Shown piece after piece: positions 7,432-16,500 of a stretch of 64,000 nt of DNA. How positions within the stretch are numbered: position 1 is the stretch's first letter; each line of letters starts with the position of its first letter. This DNA is from an uncultured Clostridia bacterium. Its GTDB lineage: Bacteria; Bacillota; Clostridia; Christensenellales; Borkfalkiaceae. The translations under genes and the position numbers were made by a program. The stretch is taken from assembly GCA_944367045.1 (NCBI GenBank), contig CALVWI010000004.1:50015-114014 (forward strand), given 5' to 3'. The notes under the pieces were generated by a model that ran no database searches, was not told the DNA's origin, and saw nothing but the letters and a program-made list of their open reading frames with translations.

Positions 7432-7865
7432 ATATCCGGCTTTGGCGGTACGAGGACCTCAACGGCATCGCCGTTTTGGAGAGCGAGTGCTTCTCGCAGG
7501 ACCCTTGGAATATGCAGATGCTGGCGGAGTCCTTTCTCTCGCCGCACTTTGTGGGCGTGCTCATGGAGGAGGACGGCGCGGTGACGGCGTACGGCGGCAT
7601 CGGCGTCGTCGAGGACGAGGCGGAGCTGCAGCTCATCGCAACTTCGGAGATGTACCGCCGCTGCGGGAGGGGAAAGCTCATCCTCGCCCGTCTCGAGGAG
7701 GAGGCCAAGTCGCGCGGCGCCAAGACGATGTTCCTCGAAGTGCGCGTCAGCAATTCCTCGGCACTCATGATGTACTTGAAAGACGGCTTTCAGGGCATCT
7801 ACACGCGCCCGCGGTACTATCGGGACGGCGAGGACGCCGTCGTGATGAAGAAGGAGCTCGTCTGA
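7428..7865 (+). CDS. rimI: Ribosomal protein alanine N-acetyltransferase
   Basis: 145 residues, a single GNAT domain. RimI acetylates the N-terminal Ala of ribosomal protein S18 using acetyl-CoA. Seen: acidic strand ECFSQDPWNMQMLAESF, the acetyl-CoA pyrophosphate loop YRRCGRGKLILARL (motif A, R/Q-x-x-G-x-G), and EVRVSNSSALMMYLKDGF, the RimI signature. It sits in the t6A cluster, as is usual. ATGA overlap with tsaB. Confidence 0.93.
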   Translation: MNIRLWRYEDLNGIAVLESECFSQDPWNMQMLAESFLSPHFVGVLMEEDGAVTAYGGIGVVEDEAELQLIATSEMYRRCGRGKLILARLEEEAKSRGAKTMFLEVRVSNSSALMMYLKDGFQGIYTRPRYYRDGEDAVVMKKELV

Positions 7866-8563
7866 ACATCTCCTTCCTGCAGCAGGGTGAGGGAAAAGAC
7901 CTCGTGTTTCTGCACGGGTATCTGAGCTGTAAAGAGAGTTTCTACCCCGAGATAGAGTACTTTTCGCGGCACTTCCGCGTGACCGCTTTGGACTTCCCGG
8001 GGTTCGGGAAGAGCGATATGCTCCCCGCCGCGTGGTCGGTGGGGGACTATGCCGACTTTCTCTTGGCCTTTCTGAAGGAAAAGGGCATTATATTCCCGCA
8101 TGTCGTCGCCCATTCCTTCGGCGGGAGAGTGGCCATCAAGTGCCTTGCAAGGGGAGAAATTGACCGCGCCGTGCTCACGGGCTGCGCGGGCATCGTCAAA
8201 GAGCGGACGCTTCTCTACCGCATGAAGGTAGGAGGTTACCGCATTGTGAGGAAACTTTCCCCCGCGTTTGCGGAGAAGCACTTCGGGAGCAGGGAATTCC
8301 GTTCGCTTCCGCCCCTCATGCGGGAGAGCTATAAGAAGATCGTCAACGAGGACCTCAGAGAGGAGGCGAGGCGCATAACGCGGCCCGTGCTCTACATCGT
8401 GGGGAGCCTTGACAAGGAGACGCCGCTCTCTTCGGTGCGGCTCTTGCACGAGAATACCGCGGGGAGCAGATTTTCCGTGATGGAGGGGTGCGGGCACTTC
8501 GCCCACCTCGAGAGGCCGCTCGACTTCTGTCTGGCGGCGGAGGAGTTTTTACATGACGCTTGA
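7862..8563 (+). CDS. Alpha/beta hydrolase with apparent CTG start
   Basis: 233 residues, a complete alpha/beta-hydrolase fold. Seen: oxyanion loop FLHGYLSC, DFPGFGKSD, the nucleophile elbow VVAHSFGGRV with Ser85, the acid in VGSLDKETPL (Asp184), and the base in MEGCGHFAHLERP (His212). The substrate is unknown. The first strand (NISFLQQG) begins right after a CTG codon that overlaps the rimI stop (CTGA), with AAGGAG 5 bases upstream. No ATG, GTG or TTG exists before it in frame. The first alternative, a GTG at 7903, would delete strand 1. I therefore call CTG 7862. Confidence 0.88.
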   Translation: MNISFLQQGEGKDLVFLHGYLSCKESFYPEIEYFSRHFRVTALDFPGFGKSDMLPAAWSVGDYADFLLAFLKEKGIIFPHVVAHSFGGRVAIKCLARGEIDRAVLTGCAGIVKERTLLYRMKVGGYRIVRKLSPAFAEKHFGSREFRSLPPLMRESYKKIVNEDLREEARRITRPVLYIVGSLDKETPLSSVRLLHENTAGSRFSVMEGCGHFAHLERPLDFCLAAEEFLHDA

Positions 8564-10127
8564 AGTGATCTTGAGCATTCTCGGAGGTTCCGCCGCGGCG
8601 GGGCTTCTGTACAGCTTTTGCCTGACGCCCGTTCTCGGCGTGCTGCAGCAGTGCGGGTACGGCGAGCGGGAGCTTATGCGCTGGTACTACCGCAAGGGCA
8701 ATATGCTGCGCCGCCGCCATGCGCTCCTCGCCCTCTGCGACGTGCTGCTCGTCGCGCTCGTTTCGCTCTGCTTCTCCTTCTTGGGGAGCGACCTTGCGGG
8801 GCTCGTCTCGGCGGTGCCCTTCGTAGGGCTGGGGGTATTATATATGGTAGCCTCCCGCCATGCGCTCAAGGTGCCGCTGCGCCGTTCCGCCCGCATGATG
8901 CGCCTCGGCGGATGCTGCTTTATCTTGCTTTGGGCGATCGTGTTCGGCGTGAGCGTCGGCATGTGGTTCGCTGCGGAGGCTTCGGGGAGCGAACTCTTCC
9001 GCATCTTCCGCTTCCTGCCCGTCACGCTCCTGCCGCTTCTCTTTCCCTTCATCGTGTCGCTCGCGAGCGTCCTCATGAAGGTCTACGAACTTCCCCACAA
9101 TTCCCGCTTTATCAAAAAGGCCGCGAAGAAGCTCGCCGAAAACCCCTGCATCAAGGTGGGTATCACGGGGAGCTTCGGCAAGACGAGCGTCAAGCACTAT
9201 TGCCAAGAGATGCTCTCCTTAAAATTCCGCACGATCGCGACGCCCGCCTCCTACAACACCCCGATGGGCATCGCCCGCACGGTGAAGGAGGGGCTCGACT
9301 GCGACGTGTTCCTCGCCGAGATGGGCGCGCGCCGCGAGGGGGACATCAAAGAGCTGTGCGAGCTCGTCCGCCCCGAGTACGGCATCGTCACGGGCGTGGG
9401 AGACCAGCACCTCGAGACGTTCGGCTCCCTCGACGCCATCGCCGCGGAGAAGAAGGTGCTTGCCGAGTACGCAAAACGCGTCGTGTTGGGCGCGAGCGTC
9501 CGCTTCGACAAGCCGGGCGCACTCAAGGAGGGGCGCGACTTCGCGGCGGAGGACATCGTCTGCACCGAGAACGGCACGTCCTTCACCCTGCGTCTGGGGA
9601 AGGAGACCGCGCGCATGGAGACCAAGCTCCTCGGCCGTCACAGCGCGGAGGACGTCGCCTTTGCCGCGGCGCTCTGCTCGCTCCTCGGCATGAGTATCCA
9701 GGAGATCGCCTCGGCGGCCCCGCTCTTAACGCCCGTGCCGCACCGTCTTGAAAAGCGCGTTTCGGGCGGCGTGAATATCCTCGACGACTCCTACAACGCC
9801 AACACGGCGGGAGCCATTTCCGCGGTGGAGACATTGAAGCTCTTTTCGGGGCGCAAGTTCGTGGTGACGCCCGGGCTCGTGGAGCTCGGCGAACTCGAGG
9901 AACAGCGCAACCACGCGCTCGGGGAAGCGCTCGTGGGGCTGGACGGCGTCATCCTCGTGGGCGAGACGCGCGTTTCGGCCGTGAGTGCGGGGTATCTCTC
10001 GGGCGGCGGCGACGGCGGAAAGCTCCGCACCCTGCCCAACCTGCAGGAGGCGCAGCTCGTTCTCAAGAATGAGCTCAAACCGGGTGACACCGTCCTCTTT
10101 TTGAACGACTTGCCCGACAACTATTAA
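8553..10127 (+). CDS. murF: Membrane-anchored MurF-like Mur ligase
   Basis: 524 residues. The first 170 or so carry four hydrophobic segments (about 3-30, 56-100, 117-140, 147-177) instead of the usual soluble UDP-binding domain. The Mur-ligase ATPase core follows: GITGSFGKTSVK (203-214), YNTPMGIARTV, GVGDQHLETFGSLDAIAAEK, then the C-terminal domain with ILDDSYNANTAGAISAVETL and VELGELEEQRNHALG. The core motifs are those of MurF, which adds D-Ala-D-Ala to the UDP-MurNAc tripeptide. The ddl gene that follows makes that dipeptide, which supports the call. A related ligase acting on membrane-linked precursors is possible. Starts 11 bases inside the hydrolase gene. Confidence 0.8.
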   Translation: MTLEVILSILGGSAAAGLLYSFCLTPVLGVLQQCGYGERELMRWYYRKGNMLRRRHALLALCDVLLVALVSLCFSFLGSDLAGLVSAVPFVGLGVLYMVASRHALKVPLRRSARMMRLGGCCFILLWAIVFGVSVGMWFAAEASGSELFRIFRFLPVTLLPLLFPFIVSLASVLMKVYELPHNSRFIKKAAKKLAENPCIKVGITGSFGKTSVKHYCQEMLSLKFRTIATPASYNTPMGIARTVKEGLDCDVFLAEMGARREGDIKELCELVRPEYGIVTGVGDQHLETFGSLDAIAAEKKVLAEYAKRVVLGASVRFDKPGALKEGRDFAAEDIVCTENGTSFTLRLGKETARMETKLLGRHSAEDVAFAAALCSLLGMSIQEIASAAPLLTPVPHRLEKRVSGGVNILDDSYNANTAGAISAVETLKLFSGRKFVVTPGLVELGELEEQRNHALGEALVGLDGVILVGETRVSAVSAGYLSGGGDGGKLRTLPNLQEAQLVLKNELKPGDTVLFLNDLPDNY

Positions 10128-10143
10128 ATTCGGCTGTATTTGG

Positions 10144-10180
10144 CCCGTACCGAAGAGACAGGTGCGGGTCTTATTTTATT
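10144..10180 (+). terminator. Terminator or attenuator between murF and ddl
   Basis: Stem CCCGTACC / GGTGCGGG (one G-T pair) with a 9-base loop, followed by TCTTATTTTATTTT. It would separate murF from ddl or reduce read-through, as no separate ddl promoter is evident. Confidence 0.75.
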
Positions 10181-10193
10181 TTCGGGAGGGAAT

Positions 10194-11279
10194 ATGAAGC
10201 GTGTTGCAGTCTTTTTCGGAGGAATTTCCAACGAGCACGAGATCTCCGTGCTCACGGGCATGATGGCGGCGGGCCTCCTCAGGGGCGCGGGGTACGAGGT
10301 GCTGCCCGTCTTTCTGCCCCTCGAAGGGGGCATGACGCTCGCGGCAGGGGCGGAGCGGCCCGAGGATGTGACGGGCGGCCGCTATCCCGCCGTCACGTTG
10401 AGCGGAAGTTCGCTTGTCCGTGTCAAAGGATTCAAGAGACGGAAGAAGTTCGACGTCGCCCTCAACTGCTGCCACGGCGGCATGGGGGAGGACGGCACGC
10501 TTGCGGCGCTCCTTGCGTGGAACGGCGTGCCCTCGGCGTCGCCCTCGATGGAGCTTGCGGCGGCGTTCATGGATAAGTCGCTCGCGAAGATCGCCGCCAA
10601 GGGGCTGGGGCTGCCCGTGCTCCCTTCCGTGCGCGTGAGGGAGGGAGAGGACGGCGTTGAAAAGGCCCGAGAGGTGGGGTATCCGCTCGTCGTCAAGCCC
10701 TGCCGCCTCGGCTCGAGCATCGGCATCACCCTCTGCAAAGATGTCCGCGAGCTCAAAGTCGCCCTCGCCCTTGCCTTCCGCCTCGACGATGCGGCGCTCT
10801 TAGAGCCCTGCCTCGAGGGGCGGCGCGATCTCAACTGCGCGGCGTACAGAAGGGGAGGGGAGATCGTCCTTTCGCCCGTCGAGGAGGTGCTGTCCTCCTC
10901 CGACATCCTCACCTTCGGCGAAAAGTACGAGAGCACCGAGCGCCGCAGCATCATTCCCGCCGACATTCCCGAGGACGCCGCCCGTGACATTCGGGAATAC
11001 CTCACGAAGATCTGCGAGGCGTTCGATCTCAAAGGCGTCGTGCGCGCCGACTTCTTCTATGCGGACGGGAAGGTTTACTTCAACGAGCTCAACACCGTGC
11101 CCGGCTCGCTCGCCTTCTACCTCTTCGGCGATACGCTGACAGACGCGCGAGAGCTTCTCGTCTCGCTCGTCGAGAACGCCGCGCTCCCGCCCCGGAAGCC
11201 GCCTTTGACGACGGGACTTCTCGCCCGTGGCCGATTTGCGGGCGCAAAAGGTTGCAAAAACCCGCCTCCCGTGGTATAA
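10194..11279 (+). CDS. ddl: D-alanine--D-alanine ligase
   Basis: 361 residues; ATP-grasp enzyme that makes the D-Ala-D-Ala dipeptide of peptidoglycan. Seen: VFFGGISNEHEISVLTG at the N-terminus, HGGMGEDGTLAALL, VKPCRLGSSIGITLCK in the ATP-grasp domain, and the metal-binding FNELNTVPGSLAFY near the C-terminus (canonical N-E-x-N-T-x-P-G). ATG 10194 follows CGGGAGGG. The last 25 or so codons are poorly conserved, and the stop codon lies within the -10 box of the icd promoter. Confidence 0.95.
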   Translation: MKRVAVFFGGISNEHEISVLTGMMAAGLLRGAGYEVLPVFLPLEGGMTLAAGAERPEDVTGGRYPAVTLSGSSLVRVKGFKRRKKFDVALNCCHGGMGEDGTLAALLAWNGVPSASPSMELAAAFMDKSLAKIAAKGLGLPVLPSVRVREGEDGVEKAREVGYPLVVKPCRLGSSIGITLCKDVRELKVALALAFRLDDAALLEPCLEGRRDLNCAAYRRGGEIVLSPVEEVLSSSDILTFGEKYESTERRSIIPADIPEDAARDIREYLTKICEAFDLKGVVRADFFYADGKVYFNELNTVPGSLAFYLFGDTLTDARELLVSLVENAALPPRKPPLTTGLLARGRFAGAKGCKNPPPVV

Positions 11280-11280
11280 T
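11252..11280 (+). promoter_or_regulatory. Promoter for icd
   Basis: TTGCAA (11252-11257), 17 bp, TATAAT (11275-11280), overlapping the ddl stop. This TTGCAA hexamer also serves tsaE. Confidence 0.88.
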
Positions 11281-11312
11281 ACCAAGGAAAAACACCGAAA
11301 AGGGAGCAAGTT

Positions 11313-12512
11313 ATGGCAAAGATCCAAATGAAGACGCCGCTCGTCGAGATGGACGGCGACGAGATGACGCGCATCCTTTGGCAGGACATCAAGGACATCC
11401 TGCTCACCCCCTATATCGATCTCAAGACGGAGTACTACGATCTCGGCCTTGTCCACCGCGACGAGACGGACGATCAGGTCACCATCGACAGCGCCGAGGC
11501 GACCAAGCGGCTGGGCGTTGCCGTCAAGTGCGCGACCATCACCCCCAACGTGCAGCGCATGAGCGAGTACCACCTCAAGAAGATGTGGAAGAGCCCCAAC
11601 GGCACCATCCGCCGCATTCTGGACGGCACCGTGTTCCGCGCGCCCATCCTCTGCGACGGCATCGTGCCCTATATCCCCGGCTGGAAGCAGCCCATCGTCC
11701 TCGCCCGTCACGCCTACGGCGACGTGTATTCCGCGGTCGACGAGGAGCTCGAAGCGGGCGAAAAGGCGTATCTCGTCATCGAGAACGACAAGGGCGAAGT
11801 GCGCAGAAAGCTCATCCACGACTTCGACGGCGCGGGCGTCGTGCAGGGCATGCACAACACGGACGCCTCCATCCGCTCCTTCGCACACAGCTGCTTCCGC
11901 TATGCGGTCGAGAACAGCATCCCCATGATCTTCTCGACGAAGGACACCATCTCCAAGCAGTACGACGGCAGATTCAAGAAAATTTTCGAGGAAGTCTACG
12001 AGGAATACCGCGCACAGTTCGAAGAAAAGGGCATCTGGTACCTCTACACGCTCATCGATGACGCCGTGGCGCGCGTCGTCCGCAGCGAGGGCGGCCTCCT
12101 TTGGGCGTGCAAGAACTACGACGGCGACGTCATGAGCGACATGGTGGCGACGGCGTACGGCTCCCTCGGCATGATGAGCTCCGTCCTCGTCTCGCCCGAC
12201 GGCAAGTATGAGTACGAGGCGGCGCACGGCACCGTCACCCGCCACTACTACAAGCATCTCAAGGGGGAGGAGACCTCGACGAACTCCGTCGCGACCATCT
12301 TTGCATGGACGGGCGCGCTCAAAAAGAGAGGGGAGCTGGACGGCACCCCCGACCTCGTCGCCTTTGCCGAAAAGCTGGAAAACGCCACCAAGGCGACCAT
12401 CGAGGCGGGCGAAATGACGGGCGACCTCATCCCGCTCTTCAAGAAGGAGGGCGTGACCCCGAAGAAGCTCAATTCTGTCGAGTTCCTTCGCGCCATCGCC
12501 TCCCGCCTTTGA
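11313..12512 (+). CDS. icd: NADP-dependent isocitrate dehydrogenase (eukaryotic-type)
   Basis: 399 residues. Oxidatively decarboxylates isocitrate to 2-oxoglutarate with NADP. The sequence is of the homodimeric type shared with eukaryotes: [20 protein letters not shown] at the start, [54 protein letters not shown], and the NADP-side [27 protein letters not shown] precedes ATG. It has its own promoter and terminator. With the HMGL-like gene at 63756 it suggests an oxidative glutamate-forming branch, if that gene is a Re-citrate synthase. Confidence 0.96.
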   Translation: MAKIQMKTPLVEMDGDEMTRILWQDIKDILLTPYIDLKTEYYDLGLVHRDETDDQVTIDSAEATKRLGVAVKCATITPNVQRMSEYHLKKMWKSPNGTIRRILDGTVFRAPILCDGIVPYIPGWKQPIVLARHAYGDVYSAVDEELEAGEKAYLVIENDKGEVRRKLIHDFDGAGVVQGMHNTDASIRSFAHSCFRYAVENSIPMIFSTKDTISKQYDGRFKKIFEEVYEEYRAQFEEKGIWYLYTLIDDAVARVVRSEGGLLWACKNYDGDVMSDMVATAYGSLGMMSSVLVSPDGKYEYEAAHGTVTRHYYKHLKGEETSTNSVATIFAWTGALKKRGELDGTPDLVAFAEKLENATKATIEAGEMTGDLIPLFKKEGVTPKKLNSVEFLRAIASRL

Positions 12513-12532
12513 GAAAAATTTGCTTTTAAGGC

Positions 12533-12570
12533 GCGGCGCGCGGCTCTTTGGGCCGCGCGCCGCTTTTCTT
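12533..12570 (+). terminator. Terminator after icd
   Basis: 12-bp stem GCGGCGCGCGGC / GCCGCGCGCCGC with loop TCTTTGG, then TTTTCTTT. Confidence 0.9.
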
Positions 12571-12571
12571 T

Positions 12572-12607
12572 GCGCGCGTCCCGCTTCCGAAGAAGCGGGA
12601 CGCGCGC
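12572..12607. repeat. Perfect 16-bp GC-rich hairpin
   Basis: GCGCGCGTCCCGCTTC (12572-12587), loop CGAA, and its exact complement (12592-12607). It directly follows the icd terminator and has no T-run, so it is not a second ordinary terminator. Comparable long perfect hairpins occur at 23604-23638 and 25417-25455. Confidence 0.75.
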
Positions 12608-12761
12608 ATACTATCCGAACTGTATCCAAAACGGGAAAAGTTGTCAACAGAAAGGGGAGAAGTTATCCACAATTCAACGGCAAAATCAGGCAAAAAAGGC
12701 AAAATATACCGTTCTATGCAGGATATTCCTCCCCCCTCGCCAAGAAAATTTTAGAAAAGGC

Positions 12762-12790
12762 TTGACAACCAAACGGAAGTCTGTTAAAAT
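12762..12790 (+). promoter_or_regulatory. Strong promoter upstream of the surface-protein locus
   Basis: TTGACA (12762-12767), 17 bp, TAAAAT (12785-12790). No convincing coding sequence follows before the next promoter at 13138. Confidence 0.85.
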
Positions 12791-12796
12791 ACAAAT

Positions 12797-13137
12797 AGAT
12801 CATATCCTGACGATATGGCACATAAGAATAATTCTATCTGCGGGTGCAGGGCTTGTCGCAGCGCAACGGGGCGCTGCCGAGGCGTTCTTCCGCGCGGCAT
12901 TCCGGCCGCGAAGGGGAGGATGCGGGGCTTTGAGCGCCGCGGTTTTGTTCCCTTTTCGGGCGGAGCAGAAGGGGTTTTGCTCCGGCCGTACATAAAAAGG
13001 GGAGAGGGCTGCGGGCCGTGCGCGGGAGATAGCGGGAAGCAAGGGCGTCCGAAGAGGACCTCGGCAGGAAAGCCGGGGTCGTTTGGGGACTGTTTTGCGT
13101 ATTTCGCGAAATCTCGCCACAATTTACAGCGAAACGC
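12797..13137 (+). other. Non-coding, structured transcript candidate
   Basis: About 340 bases between two strong promoters without a convincing gene. Several GC-rich hairpins are visible: GCAGCGC/GCGCTGC near 12861-12880, CGCGGC/GCCGCG near 12894-12911, GGAGCA/TGCTCC near 12961-12982 and GTCC/GGAC near 13048-13060. The one open frame (12815-13141) is Arg/Gly/Cys-rich with no domain pattern. I do not see tmRNA, SRP or 6S consensus blocks. It could be a small RNA or a long leader; its end is not defined by a clear terminator. Confidence 0.35.
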
Positions 13138-13166
13138 TTGACAACCCGAAACTACAATGATAGAAT
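13138..13166 (+). promoter_or_regulatory. Promoter of surface lipoprotein A
   Basis: TTGACA (13138-13143), 17 bp, TAGAAT (13161-13166). A GTCATAT-N7-ATATGAC dyad (13179-13199) lies just after the expected start site, immediately before the 398-bp repeat begins at 13200. No equivalent promoter or dyad exists in front of lipoprotein B. Confidence 0.88.
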
Positions 13167-13199
13167 ATGCTCCGAAGTGTCATATGGGAAAGATATGAC

Positions 13200-13597
13200 C
13201 TCAGTCTCGAAAAATATTTAAAGGAGAATCATTATGGAAAAACAATCAACCAGAAAGTTCCTTAAGCTGATCGTTGCTCTGGTCGTCTTGTTCCTCCTCG
13301 GTTCCTCCGCCCTCTTGCTCGCTTCCTGTAAAGAGGAAGAACATGAGCATGCTTGGGACGAAGGTACCGTCACAACTTCGGCGACCTGTACAACCCCCGG
13401 CGTAATGACTTTCCACTGCACCGTTGATGGGTGTACCGAAACCAAGACCGAAGAGATCAAAGCACTCGGCCACGACTATCAGCTCAATGCCGATCAGTCT
13501 AAAGATGCTACTTGTACCTCTAACGGCTCTTCCGTTTACGTCTGCTCCCGCTGCGGCGATTCCTATGCCGTTACTTCCCCCGCTACCGGCCATAAGT
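13200..13597 (+). repeat. Outer inverted repeat, left copy (398 bp, perfect)
   Basis: Base-for-base identical to the reverse complement of 23100-23497. It covers 34 bp of leader, the AAAGGAG site, and the first 121 codons of lipoprotein A. Identity stops abruptly after CCATAAGT, where the two paralogues diverge. Confidence 0.97.
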
Positions 13598-16500
13598 GGG
13601 ACGAAGGGAAAGTGACTACCGAGCCCACCTGTCAGCCCGGCGTCAAGACCTACACGTGCCAGAATTGCGGTGAGACGAAGACCGAATCGATCGCTGCTAC
13701 CACCGGTCACGAATGGGTGCTCAACGAAGAGCTCACCGTTGCGCCTACCTGCGCCAAGGACGGTGTGAAGTTCTACGAGTGCGCAAACTGCGGCACTACG
13801 CAGGAGATCGTCGATCCCGCTACCGGCAACCACGAGTACAACTACGAGTACATCGATGCATCCTGCGAGGAGTGGGGTATCGTCATCATCACCTGCAAGA
13901 ACTGCACCTACTACAAGCAGGAGACCGATAGCTCCAAGCCTCCGCTTGAGCACAACTACATCGTCAATACCGATGATCCCAACTACGTTGCTCCCACCTG
14001 CGTTTCTCAGGGTTATGGTACCTTCGAGTGCACCCGCTGCAACGATACGTACGCAGGTCCCATCGCGGCTCTGACCACCAACGGCCAGCACCAGTGGATC
14101 GTCAATACCGATACCGATGATACCCTTCCTGGTTTCGTACTTGGTGTTGGTAATAATTACGCGACTGTCGATGAAGCAAAGGCTGATGGCTGGACCACCG
14201 TCACTGCTTACAACTGCACCACGGCAGGCCTCATCCAGCGCGTCTGCGACCGCTGCGGCTATATTGAGTCCAAGCCCGTCGCCGCTACGGGTCACAGCCC
14301 CGTCGGCATGACCGAATGGCTCAAGGGCGCAGGCTCCAGCTATAATAACGACAATTACTCCAACACCGAGAAGATCAACGCTTATCTGCGCGCTACGTCT
14401 AAGGACAACATCGGCGGCGTCTGCCACATCAACAAGGATCTCAAGGACGCCGAGGGCAATCAGATCTACGCATTCGAGTGCGAGAACGCTAACTGCCCTT
14501 GCGAAGTTGTCTACAACGCTTACGGCCAGACGAAGAACCTCGTTCCCGCTGTTTCGGAGCACACCTATGTCAACGCCAACGGCACCGAAGTTGCTTGGGT
14601 TGCTGTTCCCGGCAAGGTTGCAGATTGCGATACCGCAGGTAAGGAACATCGTTACTGCGTCTACTGCGGCGAGGAAGTCCAGCGCGATGTCGCTGCTCTT
14701 GGCCACACCTGGAACACCCTTCAGCTTGACGGCAGAACGGAAACGCTCAAGTGCGATCCCGATGAACTGCTCGTCAACACCACGGCAGGCCTTACGGCCC
14801 TTCGTAAGGCGCTTGAAAGCTACTACGATGACCTCTACACGGCTGATGAGATCTATAATGAAGTCGTGAAGAACTTCAAGTCGGGCGAGCAGTATGCTTA
14901 CTTCTGCTACACCTGCGGCGCGCTTGAGAAGGCGACCGATCACGAGTATGTCATCGGTACCCTTCAGGATGGCAAGTATGACATGAACGACTTTGTTGTC
15001 GATGAAGATGGCAACGTCGTCGTCGCGGAAGGTGTCACGGTCGATACCATGACCTGCCGCAACGTCTATGTCTGCAAGAACTGCCTCACGCCCGAGTACA
15101 TCGGCGAGCACGGCACGTTCACGACGGCTACCTGCCGCGAAGGCTCCGAGTGCCCGATCTGCGGCAAGCCCGGCGCAGGCCAGCTCCAGCACCAGTATGT
15201 CAACATGAGCGACGTCCTGAATGAGTACAACGCTCTGACGAACACCGGCAACGCTGATTCCAAGCAGGTTGGTGACTACACCTACAACGGCAAGCCTCTT
15301 ACCTACGGCCAGCTCCGTGCCGCTTACGAGAAGGTCGTTGCAAACGAAGCATGGATCACCCCTGTTGCAGCTACCTGCTCGTCTGCCGGTACCGATGTCT
15401 ATGTCTGCTTCACCTGCCTGCTCGATGCAGCAAACGGTGTTGAGTTCGACTGGACGAAGGGCACCCTTGCAGAGACCGATCTTAAAGAAGGTGAAGTCCC
15501 TGCTCCCGCTTACGAGTACTCCGCTTACACGGTTGCTACTTCCGACGGCCACGATTGGGTCGCTGTCTACTACAAGACCGGCGCGACCGATCCTATGGTC
15601 GACAATTCCATCGACTTCGCGATTACCAGCTGCGAGAGCGGTTACAAGGTCGCATACTTCTGCGAGAACTGCAAGACGCTCTACAAGAACGTCCCCGTTC
15701 TTGATAATGAGGATACCGAAGCTGATGAGCGCGAAAAGAACATCGCCGGCACCGAAGGCTTCACGAACGAGGCAGGTTTCGTCCTTAACCGCGATGCTTA
15801 CGAAGGTGATGGCGAAGGCGTGATCGACGTTAAGAAGCTCGACGAAGCTCAGCTCAAGACCCTCCTTACGAAGGTCGACGACCACCGCGGCCAGCACGTT
15901 GTGTACATCCCTATGAACTACAACAAGCTTGCCGGCCAGTATGCGGCTCCTACCTGTATCGAAGAAGCTACGCTTCCCGTCGTCTGCGTCAACTGCGGCG
16001 CTTCGCTCCAGTACACCTACGACGAGATCGCAGCTCAGATCACGAACATCAATGGCAATAACACTACCGAGATCGTTAAGCACAAGTTCGTGTTTGCGAC
16101 CGCTGACGAAGTGAAGGCAGCCCTTGGCGTGACCTCCTTCACGGATGGGAAGGATGCTTACCTCATCACGGAGGATGTGTTCGAGCAGAACGCTACTCCT
16201 GCAGATGCTGGCGCACTTGCTGCTGAAGCAAGAGTCAACCCTGACAACCACGCTAACCAGCCCTTCGCTTGCGGCGACCACTGCAACGCAGTCCTCAAGG
16301 ATGCGACGACCGGTGCGATCATCGGTTACTGCTCCGGCTTCGACACCGATAAGGACGAAGACGGCAACTACAGTGTCGTTACCGATAAGCCCGCGAACTT
16401 CGACGCTGACGACCACACCACGGTCACTGTTGAGTTCAAGCTCAGCGCTCGTCTCAACGGCAGCTACCTCGGCAGCTACACCCTCAAGATCGCCGTCGTC

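Noticed and set aside
7903-8563. GTG start for the alpha/beta hydrolase
   Set aside because: It would remove the first beta strand and has no ribosome binding site; the CTG at 7862 has one.
12815-13141. 108-codon frame after the promoter at 12762
   Set aside because: Arg/Gly/Cys-rich, no ribosome binding site, no domain pattern; hairpins explain the composition better. Kept only as a structured region.
13330-14700. Regularly spaced repeats within lipoprotein A as a possible CRISPR array
   Set aside because: The periodicity is a coding repeat of about 40 residues with diverged DNA; no identical direct repeats or spacers.
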